A DNA stretch of 64,000 nt from Prevotella fusca JCM 17724 (GTDB lineage: Bacteria > Bacteroidota > Bacteroidia > Bacteroidales > Bacteroidaceae): contig NZ_CP012074.1 of the NCBI RefSeq assembly GCF_001262015.1, forward strand, positions 1,682,501-1,746,500, read 5' to 3'. The position numbers and the translations under genes are program-made. The notes under the pieces are model-generated. The model saw nothing but the letters and a program-made list of their open reading frames with translations. It was not told where the DNA came from and ran no database searches. Below are positions 17,771-26,698 of the stretch, one piece after another. Position 1 is the first letter of the stretch. Each line of letters starts with the position of its first letter.

Positions 17771-18106
17771 TTACTTCTTCAGTAACTCGTCAATGCGCTC
17801 TATGTAGTCAAGGGAATCATCAATGAAGAAGCGGAGTTCGGGGATGATGCGCAGTTGGTTGTGCACACGCTGTCCCAAGTCATAGCGGATGGTCTTCTCG
17901 TTGGCATTGATGTTCTTCAACAGTTCGTCGCCCTTCTCTGACGGAAAGATGCTGAGGTAAGCCGTACAGATACTGAGGTCGGGACTCACCTTGACGCGTG
18001 TCACGCTGACCAGCACACCGTGCATCATGCGTGTCTGTGTCTGGAAAATACTTGCCAGCTCCTTCTGAAGGAGGCGTGATATGCGGTTTTGTCTTGTCTC
18101 TTGCAT
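17771..18106 (-). CDS. rbfA: Ribosome-binding factor A
   Basis: 111 residues from the ATG at 18106. RbfA binds the 30S subunit and helps 16S rRNA maturation, especially in the cold. MQETRQNRISRLLQKELASIF is the expected N-terminus; VSVTRVKVSPDLSICTAYLSIFP and LRIIPELRFFIDDSLDYIERI are the conserved KH-like fold segments. An in-frame start at 18166 lies upstream of the promoter's predicted transcription start, so the shorter form is correct. Confidence 0.93.
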   Translation of the reverse strand: MQETRQNRISRLLQKELASIFQTQTRMMHGVLVSVTRVKVSPDLSICTAYLSIFPSEKGDELLKNINANEKTIRYDLGQRVHNQLRIIPELRFFIDDSLDYIERIDELLKK

Positions 18107-18135
18107 AGTTTTGTCTGTTATTATATTTAATCCTG

Positions 18136-18167
18136 CAAAGGTACTGAAAGTTTGAGGAACCCGCAAA
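18136..18167 (-). promoter_or_regulatory. rbfA promoter
   Basis: Minus-strand TTTG (18167-18164) and TACCTTTG (18143-18136) are separated by 20 nt. The ATG at 18106 is 30 nt downstream. Confidence 0.7.
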
Positions 18168-18354
18168 CTTTTGTATTGAAGATGGTGCTGTCGGTATTAG
18201 ATGTGGGAGTATAGATGTTGTACATGATTAACTCCAATCGGGCATAAGGATATATAATGCTGTTTATAATTAGTGCTGTTCTGTAAACATTTCCGTAAAA
18301 GTTAGTCAATCAGTATCTTTATAATTACCATGATGAACTTCTCTTGCTGTTTTC

Positions 18355-18440
18355 AACCGGTGTGCTGTTGGTTAGCACATGTGGTGCTGTTGGTTAGCAC
18401 ATATGGTGTTGATGGTAAACACCAATGGTGTTGAGGGCTG
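18355..18440. repeat. GGTGTT/AACACC palindromic repeat cluster
   Basis: Successive motifs GGTGTGCTGTTGGTTAGCAC, TGGTGCTGTTGGTTAGCACA and TGGTGTTGATGGTAAACACC each form a short self-complementary unit (GTGCT/AGCAC or GGTGTT/AACACC). Related units occur at 25117-25200 and 58212-58245. The remaining gap (18168-18713) has no gene I can support. Confidence 0.5.
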
Positions 18441-18713
18441 ATTACGTTGCAATATGTTACTGAGTAGGGGGCAGTTCTTAGTCAGAAAAGAGTTATACGA
18501 CCAAAAACAAATAAAAGATAATTGGTTAGAGGACTTACTTGTTCAAAGGCAATAGGCTGTTCTCTGTTATGATTACCATTGTCGACAGCATTTATCGTTG
18601 TCCTACGTCTTTGTTACATAGACCGACAATTAACTCAACTGTAAAACAAAACTGTACAGGTTCTATGACTTATTTGGATTAAAGGGGATTGTTGTAACCT
18701 GCTTTAAAACAAA

Positions 18714-18746
18714 ACAGCCGCATTACCAGTGCGGTAATACGGCTGT
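18714..18746 (-). terminator. Terminator of the TonB receptor gene
   Basis: ACAGCCGCATTACC pairs with GGTAATACGGCTGT (14 bp, one wobble). On the minus strand it is followed by TTTTGTTTT. It lies 34 nt after the stop at 18780. Confidence 0.85.
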
Positions 18747-18779
18747 CGAAAAAATATAATTAATAATTCAGAGAGAGTC

Positions 18780-21245
18780 TTAGAGTTTGACGCTGAGACC
18801 AACATACCATGTTGCACCGTAAACAGGAGCATACATGAAGGCTGCATCATCGGTGTGTTTCTCGTCCTGAATATAGCTAAAGATGTTCTTGGCACCAGCA
18901 TAGACAGTGCACATACCGAGACGCTTTGCAGCACGGCAGTTGAAGAGCATGAAGGTATTTGTCTTCTTGATCTTTGATGTTGCACCGTTATCTTCAGAAT
19001 TGTAGTCGATGTACATTTTACCTTGCAATGAACTTGTGAGAGAGAAGCTCCATGTGCCAGGAGTATAGTCGAGGTCGATGTCGCCTGTCATTGCCGGGAA
19101 ACGAGAGATGTTGCGACTGTCCTTGGCATACTGCAGACGCTGTGGGAACTCCTTTACGGTCTCATCATTAGGATCAGACCACTCTGCACGCTCATGCTTG
19201 AACTTACCCTGGTTGAATGTCCAGTTTACGCCGGCTGTGAAGTTGCGGAAGAGGTTTGCCTTTGCACCTAATTCTACACCCTGTACGTAGGCATCGTCAA
19301 CATTCTCCCACTGGTAAGAATAACCGAACTTTTTTATCTCGTCGTCTGCAGGAGAGAACTGAATCTTGTCCTTCAGATTGGTACGGAAGAGGTTGATACT
19401 GAACTGATACTTCTTTGCGTAGTAGTCAGCTGAGAGGTTGTAGCTGACAGCACGCTCGCCCTTGAGGTTTGATGATTTCCATACACGTGGTGAACCGCTG
19501 CAGAGGTGGAGGTCCTCAGAGAATCCGTAAGGTGCACGGAAGCCTGTACCAACATTGGCACGAAGGATGAGAGATGGGGTAAGTTCATACTTGATTGCGA
19601 TACGGGGATTGACAGTAGTCTTGCTGAACTTGGTGGTTGGGAAGGCACTGTCAGACACCTTTACGCTGGTAGTGTATTCCTCACCAGAGCTGTGGGAATC
19701 AACACGGATGCCCGGTACTGCGGTCAGCTTTGGTGTGATGTTCCACTCGTCCTGTACGAAGAATCCAATTTCATTGGCATGCTTCTTACCGATAGAGGTG
19801 TAAGGAATGCCATAATAAGGACTTGCCTTTTCATCTTCAGCAGAGATAACGTAGAGACCAGTCTCACGCAGATGGGTGAAATAGCCCTGTACACCTGCAA
19901 GCAGTGTGTGGTTGCCGAGGATAGAAGTAAAAGTGAGAGATGGTGTTACGGTATTCTCTTTGGCAATATAAGGACGCATGATCGAAACGTCAGGTGCAGC
20001 ACCGTCCTCGTCTGGATGTGCCGGATCCTTGTGTGAATCCATGTAGTCGTGGAGGAAGGTGTCATTGGTTGCCAGGCGTTTATGATATACGTAGGCTGTT
20101 GCAAGGTTCAGTTCAGAATGCTTACCGATAGGCAAGGTGTAAGCCAGGTCGGCTGAAAGGCGGTTTGTACGGATGTCCTCTGTGCCGTCAGTAAATGGAT
20201 TCAGATACTGGTCATTGGTCATTACGCCACCGAAACGGTGCTCGTCAATCGCCTTGCCACGCAGCACGAGCTTGTCATTCTTCGTAAAAGGCTGATAGAA
20301 GTAGAGGCTGAAGCCGAGGTTGTTCACCGTTTCGTCTACACGGTCAGAGATGCCATCCTTGTTCTTTACCTCCTTACGTGTCAGACCGTTCTGTGTGCGG
20401 TCAATCGCATCCATCTGTGTGCGCTGTGCGAAGACACTCAGTCCGATGTTGTTGTAACGCATAGAACCAGAGCCTTTGTAGCTCTTGAAACCGAAGTTTC
20501 CGAACTGAACGTCACCGTTGACAACCGGCTCGTAGGTTGGTTCCTTTGAAATGATATTGATAGCACCAGCCACGGCACTACTGCCATAAAGGGCTGAACC
20601 GGCACCTTTCACCACTTCAAGGCGGTCGATGTCATTGGTACCAATCTGCTGCAGACCGTACACACCAGCAAGACCAGAGTAGACTGGTTCACCATCGATG
20701 AGCACCTGTGTGTGTTCCGCACCCAAGCCTTGCATACGAACTTCAGAGAAGTTGCAGAACTGACACTGCTGTTCAACACGGATACCTGGTACACCCTCAA
20801 GTGCTTCATACAGGTTCTGGGCATTCTTCTTTGTGATAGCCTGCGATGTGAGAACTTCCGTACGGATAGGTACATCCTTTACGAAGTGAGTTGTACGGGT
20901 ACCTGTTACAACGACCTGACTCAACTCCAACGGGTCTTTCTCCAGTTCAAAGTAAGCACCTGTGCCTTTATTGTCAACCATATCAACCTCAAGTTCCTGC
21001 TGCTGATAGCCAGCAAGCGTAGCGATAACTATCTGCTTTCCGACAGGTAGATTGCTCAACTTGAAATGACCAGTGGCATCGCACTGTGTCTTCAGGTTGG
21101 TTCCTTTCACTTTAATTACAGCATGAGGGAGGTGTTGACCGCCTTCTTTTGCCTTTACGTCACCGAAGAGCATTGCGTCGGTGTTCTGTGCCATGGAAGC
21201 AATAGAGCATAGCATGACAGTCAAGATTAGTAAAACTTTCTTCAT
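18780..21245 (-). CDS. TonB-dependent outer-membrane receptor
   Basis: 821 residues. Signal peptide MKKVLLILTVMLCSIASMAQ, then a CarboxypepD_reg-like domain (~25-110), a plug domain (VVTGTRTTHFVKDVPIRTEV; IDRLEVVKGAGSALYGSSAV) and a 22-strand barrel ending in the aromatic-rich YVGLSVKL. In the plug, QQCQFCNFSEVRMQGLG holds a Cys-x-x-Cys pair seen in a subgroup of Bacteroidota receptors sometimes linked to metal or heme-type ligands; the ligand here is not determinable. No SusD partner or TonB-box transducer is adjacent, so it is not a polysaccharide-utilisation SusC. Transcribed alone. Confidence 0.9.
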   Translation of the reverse strand: MKKVLLILTVMLCSIASMAQNTDAMLFGDVKAKEGGQHLPHAVIKVKGTNLKTQCDATGHFKLSNLPVGKQIVIATLAGYQQQELEVDMVDNKGTGAYFELEKDPLELSQVVVTGTRTTHFVKDVPIRTEVLTSQAITKKNAQNLYEALEGVPGIRVEQQCQFCNFSEVRMQGLGAEHTQVLIDGEPVYSGLAGVYGLQQIGTNDIDRLEVVKGAGSALYGSSAVAGAINIISKEPTYEPVVNGDVQFGNFGFKSYKGSGSMRYNNIGLSVFAQRTQMDAIDRTQNGLTRKEVKNKDGISDRVDETVNNLGFSLYFYQPFTKNDKLVLRGKAIDEHRFGGVMTNDQYLNPFTDGTEDIRTNRLSADLAYTLPIGKHSELNLATAYVYHKRLATNDTFLHDYMDSHKDPAHPDEDGAAPDVSIMRPYIAKENTVTPSLTFTSILGNHTLLAGVQGYFTHLRETGLYVISAEDEKASPYYGIPYTSIGKKHANEIGFFVQDEWNITPKLTAVPGIRVDSHSSGEEYTTSVKVSDSAFPTTKFSKTTVNPRIAIKYELTPSLILRANVGTGFRAPYGFSEDLHLCSGSPRVWKSSNLKGERAVSYNLSADYYAKKYQFSINLFRTNLKDKIQFSPADDEIKKFGYSYQWENVDDAYVQGVELGAKANLFRNFTAGVNWTFNQGKFKHERAEWSDPNDETVKEFPQRLQYAKDSRNISRFPAMTGDIDLDYTPGTWSFSLTSSLQGKMYIDYNSEDNGATSKIKKTNTFMLFNCRAAKRLGMCTVYAGAKNIFSYIQDEKHTDDAAFMYAPVYGATWYVGLSVKL

Positions 21246-21275
21246 TTGTTATTATATGGTTTGTAAATAACGGTG

Positions 21276-21306
21276 CAAAGGTACGTTTTTCTTCTTAATA
21301 TCGCAA
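21276..21306 (-). promoter_or_regulatory. Promoter of the TonB receptor gene
   Basis: Minus-strand TTG (21306-21304) and TACCTTTG (21283-21276) are 20 nt apart and 31 nt upstream of the ATG. Confidence 0.7.
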
Positions 21307-21362
21307 TACCTATTAGTGGGTAAATTAAGGGTGGATTGTCCGGATAATTAGCCTGAGATGGC

Positions 21363-21435
21363 TTATTGGTCCTGTTTTCTTTATTAGCCCAATCAGGCTT
21401 ATTAGTCCACTTAGCCTAATCAGACTTATTAGTCC
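21363..21435. repeat. TTATTAGTCC short tandem repeats
   Basis: Four copies of TTATT(A/G)G(T/C)CC at 21363, 21381, 21399 and 21426, interspersed with CCTGA/AATCAG-type elements. They lie in the gap before the kinase-AraC gene. No coding function; a binding-site role is possible. Confidence 0.5.
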
Positions 21436-21548
21436 AATAGCCCTGACGATAAGTCAGAACTTTAGTTTTTCTTGTCAATTTAGGAATAACTCTTGCAGGT
21501 TTCAATATTTTCATTTTACTTTGTAGGCAAAATAATAATCTCAAGCTG

Positions 21549-22544
21549 TTGAAGACAATTCTCACCATAACAGGCTCGGACAGTACGGGTGGATCCGGCG
21601 TGCAGGCTGACATCAGGACGATAGCAGCCCTGGGAGGCTATGCAGTGTCGGCGGTAACGTCGGTCACGGTACAGAACACTTTGGGAATTCAGGCTTTCTA
21701 TGACCTTCCGGCAGATATTGTCAGGGGGCAGATTGAGGCGATTATCAATGATATGCAGCCTGACACGGTGAAAGTGGGAATGATAAGAACCACGGAAACC
21801 TTGGCTGTCGTGGTGGATGCGCTGCTGAAGTATCGTCCTCACCACATCATATACGACCCGATAGTGACGGCAAGTAATGGTGACAGGCTGATGTCGGATG
21901 ATGTGATTACTCAGATACGCTGTCGGTTGTTACCTCTGTGTTCGCTCGTTATCCTGCGAGAAGGAGAGGCTGAAAGAATCTTCGACTGCTCGTCACTGAA
22001 AGGAAAAGGAAGTGATGCTGTCCGCTCGTTCGTACTAGATGACCCATTGCAGCATGGATTGGCAAACAGCTTTTCATCAGCACTTGCCGTCTATCTGAGC
22101 CAGGATGAATCGATGGAGCAGGCTATACAGCATGCCCGGGAATACGTGAAAACGCTTGTGGCGAGGAAGAGCGACCTCAGTGGGCGGAGCAGCCAGCTGT
22201 ATAATGACTTTTTAGAGGAAGTGCAGAAGCATTATCGTACGAACCGTGACGTTGCTTTCTATGCAGACTGTCTGAACGTATCTCCCCGTTATCTCTCGCA
22301 GGTGGCGCACCGTATCTCTGGCAAGTCGCCAAAGTGTATCATCGATCATACACTCACGGAAGCCCTTGCCTGCCAGCTTCGTACGACGCAGAAGACCATA
22401 CAGGAGATTGCTTATGAGCATGGTTTTGCTTCGCAGGCACAGTTCTCGAAGTTCTTTAGAAAGCAGACCGGGCAGACGCCAAGCGAGTGGAGACGTCCGC
22501 AGAAGAACCTCCCCCCAGCCCCTCCAGAGGAGGGGAGTGCCTGA
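21549..22544 (+). CDS. ThiD/PdxK-like kinase domain fused to AraC HTH; probable pdxST regulator
   Basis: 331 residues, TTG start; KTILTITGSDSTGGSGVQAD is the true ThiD/PdxK N-terminus. Residues 1-~220 follow the ribokinase-like HMP/pyridoxine kinase fold (DPIVTASNGDRL). The family's GTG(D/C)xxxxA catalytic loop is replaced by HGLANSFSSA (169-178), the PNxxEAExL motif by REGEAERIF, and about 30 residues are missing before the loop, so the kinase is probably inactive. Residues ~225-320 are an AraC double HTH (LNVSPRYLSQVAHRISG; IQEIAYEHGFASQAQFSKFF). It stands 165 nt upstream of pdxS. The likely role is a B6-vitamer or pyrimidine sensor controlling PLP synthesis; this is inference. Confidence 0.85.
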   Translation: MKTILTITGSDSTGGSGVQADIRTIAALGGYAVSAVTSVTVQNTLGIQAFYDLPADIVRGQIEAIINDMQPDTVKVGMIRTTETLAVVVDALLKYRPHHIIYDPIVTASNGDRLMSDDVITQIRCRLLPLCSLVILREGEAERIFDCSSLKGKGSDAVRSFVLDDPLQHGLANSFSSALAVYLSQDESMEQAIQHAREYVKTLVARKSDLSGRSSQLYNDFLEEVQKHYRTNRDVAFYADCLNVSPRYLSQVAHRISGKSPKCIIDHTLTEALACQLRTTQKTIQEIAYEHGFASQAQFSKFFRKQTGQTPSEWRRPQKNLPPAPPEEGSA

Positions 22545-22709
22545 CGGACTATGTTGGGGAAAGGTTGGCGAAGGCTTTGAATACTTCTTATAGTTAATTG
22601 ATTCCCGTATTTTCGAGCGTTTATTACAATTGCTTATAATGAATCCTTCTTTTGTGTTTTTCATTCATTGAATATTGCTTTAGGAGGACTTCAAATAAAT
22701 TAAACAGAC

Positions 22710-23582
22710 ATGACAAATAGACAAGAACTAAACCGTAACCTCGCCCAGATGTTGAAGGGCGGTGTAATCATGGACGTAACAACACCAGAGCAGGCTCGTA
22801 TCGCTGAGGCTGCAGGTGCTTGTGCAGTAATGGCATTGGAGCGTATCCCTGCTGATATTCGTGCAGCAGGCGGCGTTTCACGTATGAGTGACCCTAAGAT
22901 GATCAAAGGCATTCAGGAAGCTGTGACCATCCCTGTGATGGCAAAATGCCGTATCGGTCATATCTCCGAGGCGCAGATTCTGCAGGCGATTGAGATTGAC
23001 TACATCGATGAGAGCGAGGTGCTTTCTCCTGCTGACAATATCTATCATATTGATAAGACACAGTTTGAGGTGCCATTCGTCTGTGGTGCACGTAACTTGA
23101 GCGAGGCTTTGCGTCGTATAGCAGAGGGTGCAACAATGATTCGTACAAAGGGCGAGCCTGGTACGGGTGATGTTGTTCAGGCTGTCAGCCACATGCGTCT
23201 GATGCAGAGTCAGATTCGTGAACTCATTAGCAAGCGTGAGGACGAACTCTTTGAGGCTGCTAAGCAGTTGCAGGCTCCATACGAGCTCGTGAAGTATGTA
23301 CATGAGAACGGTAAGCTGCCTGTAGTGAATTTCGCTGCTGGCGGTGTGGCTACTCCTGCCGATGCTGCATTGATGATGCAACTCGGTGCTGAGGGTGTCT
23401 TCGTTGGTTCTGGTATCTTCAAGAGCGGTGATCCTGCTAAACGTGCTGCAGCTATCGTTAAGGCGGTTACAAACTATAATAATCCAAAGGAGTTGGCACT
23501 CTTGTCAGAAGACTTGGGTGAGGCGATGGTTGGTATCAACGAGCACGAGATTGAGGTGCTCATGGCTGAGCGCGGACAATGA
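22710..23582 (+). CDS. pdxS: Pyridoxal 5'-phosphate synthase, lyase subunit PdxS
   Basis: 290 residues. It condenses ribose 5-phosphate, glyceraldehyde 3-phosphate and PdxT-supplied ammonia into PLP (DXP-independent pathway, cytoplasmic dodecamer). Expected motifs are present: [17 protein letters not shown], the imine-forming lysine in [10 protein letters not shown] (Lys79), and TKGEPGTG carrying the second swinging-arm lysine. Overlaps pdxT by 4 nt, so the two are translationally coupled. AGGAGG precedes the ATG at ~27 nt, too far for a standard ribosome binding site. Confidence 0.97.
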   Translation: MTNRQELNRNLAQMLKGGVIMDVTTPEQARIAEAAGACAVMALERIPADIRAAGGVSRMSDPKMIKGIQEAVTIPVMAKCRIGHISEAQILQAIEIDYIDESEVLSPADNIYHIDKTQFEVPFVCGARNLSEALRRIAEGATMIRTKGEPGTGDVVQAVSHMRLMQSQIRELISKREDELFEAAKQLQAPYELVKYVHENGKLPVVNFAAGGVATPADAALMMQLGAEGVFVGSGIFKSGDPAKRAAAIVKAVTNYNNPKELALLSEDLGEAMVGINEHEIEVLMAERGQ

Positions 23583-24160
23583 GAATTGCCGTGCTTGCCC
23601 TGCAGGGGGCGTTCTTAGAGCATGAAATGATGCTTCATAAGTTGGGCGTTGACAGCTTCGAGGTGCGCCAGCTGCAGGATTGGAAGCAGGAGAAGGACGG
23701 ATTGATTATCCCGGGTGGTGAGAGTACTACCCAGGGTAAACTTCTCCACGACCTCGGTTTGCTTGACCCTGTCCGTAAAGCCATTGAGGACGGTCTGCCG
23801 GTCTTCGGTACTTGTGCTGGCTTGATTCTTCTTTCCCGTGAAGTGGAAGGGAATAGTCAGTCGGCTCCTGTTCCTCCTCGTCTGGGCACAATGAACATGA
23901 CAGCAGCCCGTAATGCCTACGGTCGTCAGCTGGGTAGTTTCCATACGGAGGCTTCTTTCAGGGGGATTGAAGGCGATATTCCAATGACTTTCATCCGTGC
24001 ACCTTATATAAAGGAAGCAGCTGGAGAGGTAGAAATACTTTCAGAAGTTGATGGTCATATCGTTGCTGCTCGCCAAAGAAACCATCTTGTCACTGCTTTT
24101 CATCCAGAATTGGATAATGATACTCGTGTACATGAATACTTCTTGGAAATGGTGAAGTGA
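23579..24160 (+). CDS. pdxT: Pyridoxal 5'-phosphate synthase, glutaminase subunit PdxT
   Basis: 193 residues. Class I glutaminase that hydrolyses glutamine and channels ammonia to Pdx[11 protein letters not shown] at the start, IPGGESTT (oxyanion), [10 protein letters not shown] with nucleophile Cys79, and HPEL with catalytic His175 and Glu177 are all intact. Its ATG overlaps the pdxS stop (ATGA). Confidence 0.97.
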   Translation: MRIAVLALQGAFLEHEMMLHKLGVDSFEVRQLQDWKQEKDGLIIPGGESTTQGKLLHDLGLLDPVRKAIEDGLPVFGTCAGLILLSREVEGNSQSAPVPPRLGTMNMTAARNAYGRQLGSFHTEASFRGIEGDIPMTFIRAPYIKEAAGEVEILSEVDGHIVAARQRNHLVTAFHPELDNDTRVHEYFLEMVK

Positions 24161-24200
24161 TACTTTTGATAGAAAAGTAAAAACAAACGTAAAATAAATA

Positions 24201-24250
24201 GGCTGTCATAGGCATTTATAAGAGATTATAAGTGCTTATGGCAGCCTTTT
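24201..24250. terminator. Bidirectional terminator after pdxST
   Basis: GGCTGTCATAGGCATTTATA (24201-24220) pairs with TATAAGTGCTTATGGCAGCC (24227-24246) with few mismatches. TTTT follows on the plus strand. Confidence 0.8.
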
Positions 24251-24261
24251 CTGTGGTACGT

Positions 24262-24965
24262 TTAAAGAATTAAAAACGATCTTCCGTTATTATCTTCAAA
24301 TATAAAATAAGATATTTGCTTGGAATCACCCTTTTCTTCTTTCCAATTAGTTATTTGACTTTTTATTATGATACCTTTTAGCAGCGTTTGTTTGTCTCTT
24401 TTCAGATAGTCTTTTTTCTCTCCTTTTTGGAAACAATAATGCCCGTTATCAAATTTCACGTCATCGTATTCTGACTTTATCAGACGTTCACCTTGAGCAT
24501 TGAACATACCATATTTGCCCTTTTCTTTTACTATAAGACTGGGAGACTTTTTATAACCTCTGTCTATACTGAATATTTTTTCGTATTCTGCAGGTAGCAC
24601 TTGTTTTCCTTCGTAGCTATAGAGACCTTGTAGCCCATTCAAGTAGACCTTCCAAAAGCAGTGCCAGTAATCGCCAAAGTCTTCTATTTTGTCGTATTTA
24701 ATGGGTATTAATTCCTTCCCTTTACTGTCGTAACTTCCTTTCAGATTGTTCTTGGTGACAATAAACATGTTGTTTTTCAGTTGTTTAATGCTATCAAGAT
24801 TATCTGAGAGCATTTTCCCTTCTGCTGTGTAAATTGCAAGTTTCCCCGTCTTGGCATCTTTTTAGTAGTCCAAAGGCTTTCCTGTGTTGTCACACCTACT
24901 TGCGCCTTTACACCCACCCAACAGAACAGAGAAAGCATGAAGAAAAATGTTTTTAGAGTATTCAT
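24262..24965 (-). pseudogene. WG-repeat exported protein, frameshifted
   Basis: The first frame starts at the ATG at 24965 with a signal peptide (MNTLKTFFFMLSLFCWVGVKAQ) and reads to SLWTTKK. After AAAAAG near 24863 the protein continues in another frame as KDAKTGKLAIYTAEGKML and then WG-type repeats (GLQGLYSYEGKQVLPAEYEKI; KGKYGMFNAQGERLIKSEYD). Restoring one A in the A5 run would join both parts into one ~235-residue exported WG-repeat protein. Either a real 1-nt deletion, a slippery site, or a sequencing error. Expected function: protein-protein or ligand binding in the periplasm. Confidence 0.7.
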
Positions 24966-24987
24966 TCCTTGGTAAGTATTTATAGCA

Positions 24988-24995
24988 CAAAGATA
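24988..24995 (-). promoter_or_regulatory. Putative -7 element of the WG-repeat gene
   Basis: TATCTTTG on the minus strand, 23 nt before the ATG at 24965. No good -33 TTG is seen at the usual distance. Confidence 0.4.
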
Positions 24996-25116
24996 AAGAA
25001 AAAACATGATAATTAATGATATATCATATTTTTTCTACTGCAACTTAATCTTATGTTTCTTTCTTTATGACAAGTTGCTTCCGTTTTAGCTACCTACGGC
25101 AAGCTGTTTTGTGGTT

Positions 25117-25200
25117 GATAGCATTGGTGTTCACCATCCGCACCATTGGTGTTTACCATTAGCACCACTGGTGATGAACAACAACGCAATGGTGGGAAAC
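25117..25200. repeat. GGTGTT/AACACC-type repeat cluster
   Basis: CATTGGTGTTCACCAT, CACCATTGGTGTTTACCATT and CACCACTGGTGATGAAC follow one another. They are related to the clusters at 18355-18440 and 58212-58245. The rest of the gap 25008-25340 shows nothing else. Confidence 0.5.
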
Positions 25201-25347
25201 GAGAAGAAGACTTCTTGAGTGTTATTGATAATGTAGCATGACATTAATAAATAAATTAAGAGGAAAGATGTTTGTCGGGTGCTGCTAAGCAGTTGTGTGA
25301 GCTTGTATTTAGTGGAGGAATGTTTTTAATAGCAAACTAAAAGGCAT

Positions 25348-25372
25348 AAAAAAAGGACTACCGCTGTAGTCC
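25348..25372 (-). terminator. Rho-independent terminator of the small RNA candidate
   Basis: GGACTAC/GTAGTCC stem, 4-nt loop, then seven T on the minus strand. Confidence 0.75.
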
Positions 25373-25410
25373 AACCTTTGTTAACCTTAAATCTAATACT
25401 ATGAAAAACA
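25348..25410 (-). ncRNA. Candidate small RNA of ~63 nt with own promoter and terminator
   Basis: On the minus strand a consensus promoter (25446-25416) is followed by ~40 nt without an open frame (GTGTTTTTCATAGTATTAGA, then TTTAAGGTTAACAAAGGTTG). It ends in a perfect 7-bp hairpin GGACTAC-AGCG-GTAGTCC (25372-25355) and a T7 tract (25354-25348). The complete unit promoter-RNA-terminator without any ORF is what supports the call. I do not recognise the RNA family. It could alternatively be a terminated leader, but no gene of that strand follows before a different transcript. Confidence 0.55.
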
Positions 25411-25415
25411 CGTTG

Positions 25416-25446
25416 CAAAGATAAGCAGTATTTCTTATACTTGCAA
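25416..25446 (-). promoter_or_regulatory. Promoter of the small RNA candidate
   Basis: TTG (25446-25444), 20 nt, TATCTTTG (25423-25416) on the minus strand. Confidence 0.65.
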
Positions 25447-25521
25447 GTTTTTCAGCATCTTTTTTATGTTATATGTAATTTATTGACTTATGTCAAGCAG
25501 AAATCATGATAAAGTAACAGA

Positions 25522-26592
25522 TTAAAACAAACTTTCCTCAATCACGACAACGGGCTTGATGAGGTCGCGTGGTTTGTCCTTCATCAGGTTAAGAGATTCC
25601 TCCATGTGCTCAAATCCATTGAAGCGGTGTGTCACGAGGTGTGAAAGGTTCAGTCTGCCTGACATGACCATTCTGGCAAGTTTCTCCATGCGAAGGCGTC
25701 CGCCGGGCATCAGTCCGCCCCTGATGGTCTTATGTCCCATTCCGACACCCCATTCAACACGTGGAATGTTGATAGTATCGCCTGCACCTAAGTAATTGAC
25801 ATTGCCGATGGTTCCACCGGGCTTGAGAACCGTGACAGCCTCGGCAAAGGTGTCAACCGTTCCTCCGGCAATGACAACACGGTCTACGCCACGCCCCTTG
25901 GTCAGTTTCATCACCTGCTCGGCAATAGGTCCGTTGTGGTAGTCGATAATCTCATTCGCTCCATATTTGCGTGCAGCGTCAGCACAAACCTTTCTGCTGC
26001 CGACAGCATAGACAAAGGACGCACCTGCAAGAGCAGCGCCTGCAACAGCCATCAGACCTACTGGTCCGATACCGATGACGAGCACTTCATCTCCGAACTT
26101 CACGTCAGCAAGCTCAACTCCATGAAAGCCTGTAGGCACCATGTCAGAGAGCATCACGGCATCAACAGGGTCCATGCCGTCAGGAATTAATGCCAGGTTG
26201 CCATCGGCATCATTGACATGGAAGTATTCAGCAAACACACCATCCTTGAAGTTCGAGAACTTCCACCCGGCAAGCATGCCGTTTGAGTGCATGGAATAGC
26301 CAGCCTGTGCTTCCAGTGAGTTCCAGTCAGGAGTAATGGCTGGAACGAGTACTCTGTCTCCAGGTTTGAAGTCCTTTACCATTGAACCTACTTCAACAAC
26401 TTCACCCGTTGCCTCGTGTCCGAGAATCATGTCCTTTCTCTCCCCGATTGCACCTTCCCAGACTGTATGCACGTCAGACGTACATGGGGCAACGGCTAAC
26501 GGTCTTACGATGGCGTCCAACGGACCGCATGCAGGTCTGTCTTTCTCAATCCATCCAGACTTTCCAATTCCTAACATTGCAAACGCTTTCAT
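25522..26592 (-). CDS. Zinc-dependent secondary alcohol dehydrogenase (Thermoanaerobacter-type)
   Basis: 356 residues. The sequence closely parallels the NADP-dependent secondary alcohol dehydrogenase of Thermoanaerobacter brockii as I remember it: KAFAMLGIGKSGWIEKDRPA, PLAVAPCTSDVHTVWEGAIG, LGHEATGEVVEVGS. Catalytic zinc ligands Cys37, His59 and the Asp of LSDMVPTG are present. The nucleotide site has GIGPVGLMAVAGA and VGSRKVC; the Gly-Ser-Arg after the second strand is the NADP-preferring form. Interconverts secondary alcohols such as 2-propanol and ketones. AAGGAG precedes the ATG. Monocistronic with its own promoter. Confidence 0.92.
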   Translation of the reverse strand: MKAFAMLGIGKSGWIEKDRPACGPLDAIVRPLAVAPCTSDVHTVWEGAIGERKDMILGHEATGEVVEVGSMVKDFKPGDRVLVPAITPDWNSLEAQAGYSMHSNGMLAGWKFSNFKDGVFAEYFHVNDADGNLALIPDGMDPVDAVMLSDMVPTGFHGVELADVKFGDEVLVIGIGPVGLMAVAGAALAGASFVYAVGSRKVCADAARKYGANEIIDYHNGPIAEQVMKLTKGRGVDRVVIAGGTVDTFAEAVTVLKPGGTIGNVNYLGAGDTINIPRVEWGVGMGHKTIRGGLMPGGRLRMEKLARMVMSGRLNLSHLVTHRFNGFEHMEESLNLMKDKPRDLIKPVVVIEESLF

Positions 26593-26667
26593 AATAGAAT
26601 CTCCTTTATAATTAGTTAGTAATTAGGGTTATAAAGCACGCTTGCTCATCATGGTAGATATATGCCG

Positions 26668-26698
26668 CAAATATAGACAGTAATTTTTATATTTGCAA
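26668..26698 (-). promoter_or_regulatory. Alcohol dehydrogenase promoter
   Basis: Minus-strand TTG (26698-26696), 20 nt, TATATTTG (26675-26668); ~75 nt before the ATG at 26592. Confidence 0.7.

Noticed and set aside
17599..18440. Possible CRISPR array from regularly spaced short repeats
   Set aside because: Repeats are G/T-rich and overlapping without unique spacers, and no cas gene is present in the window.
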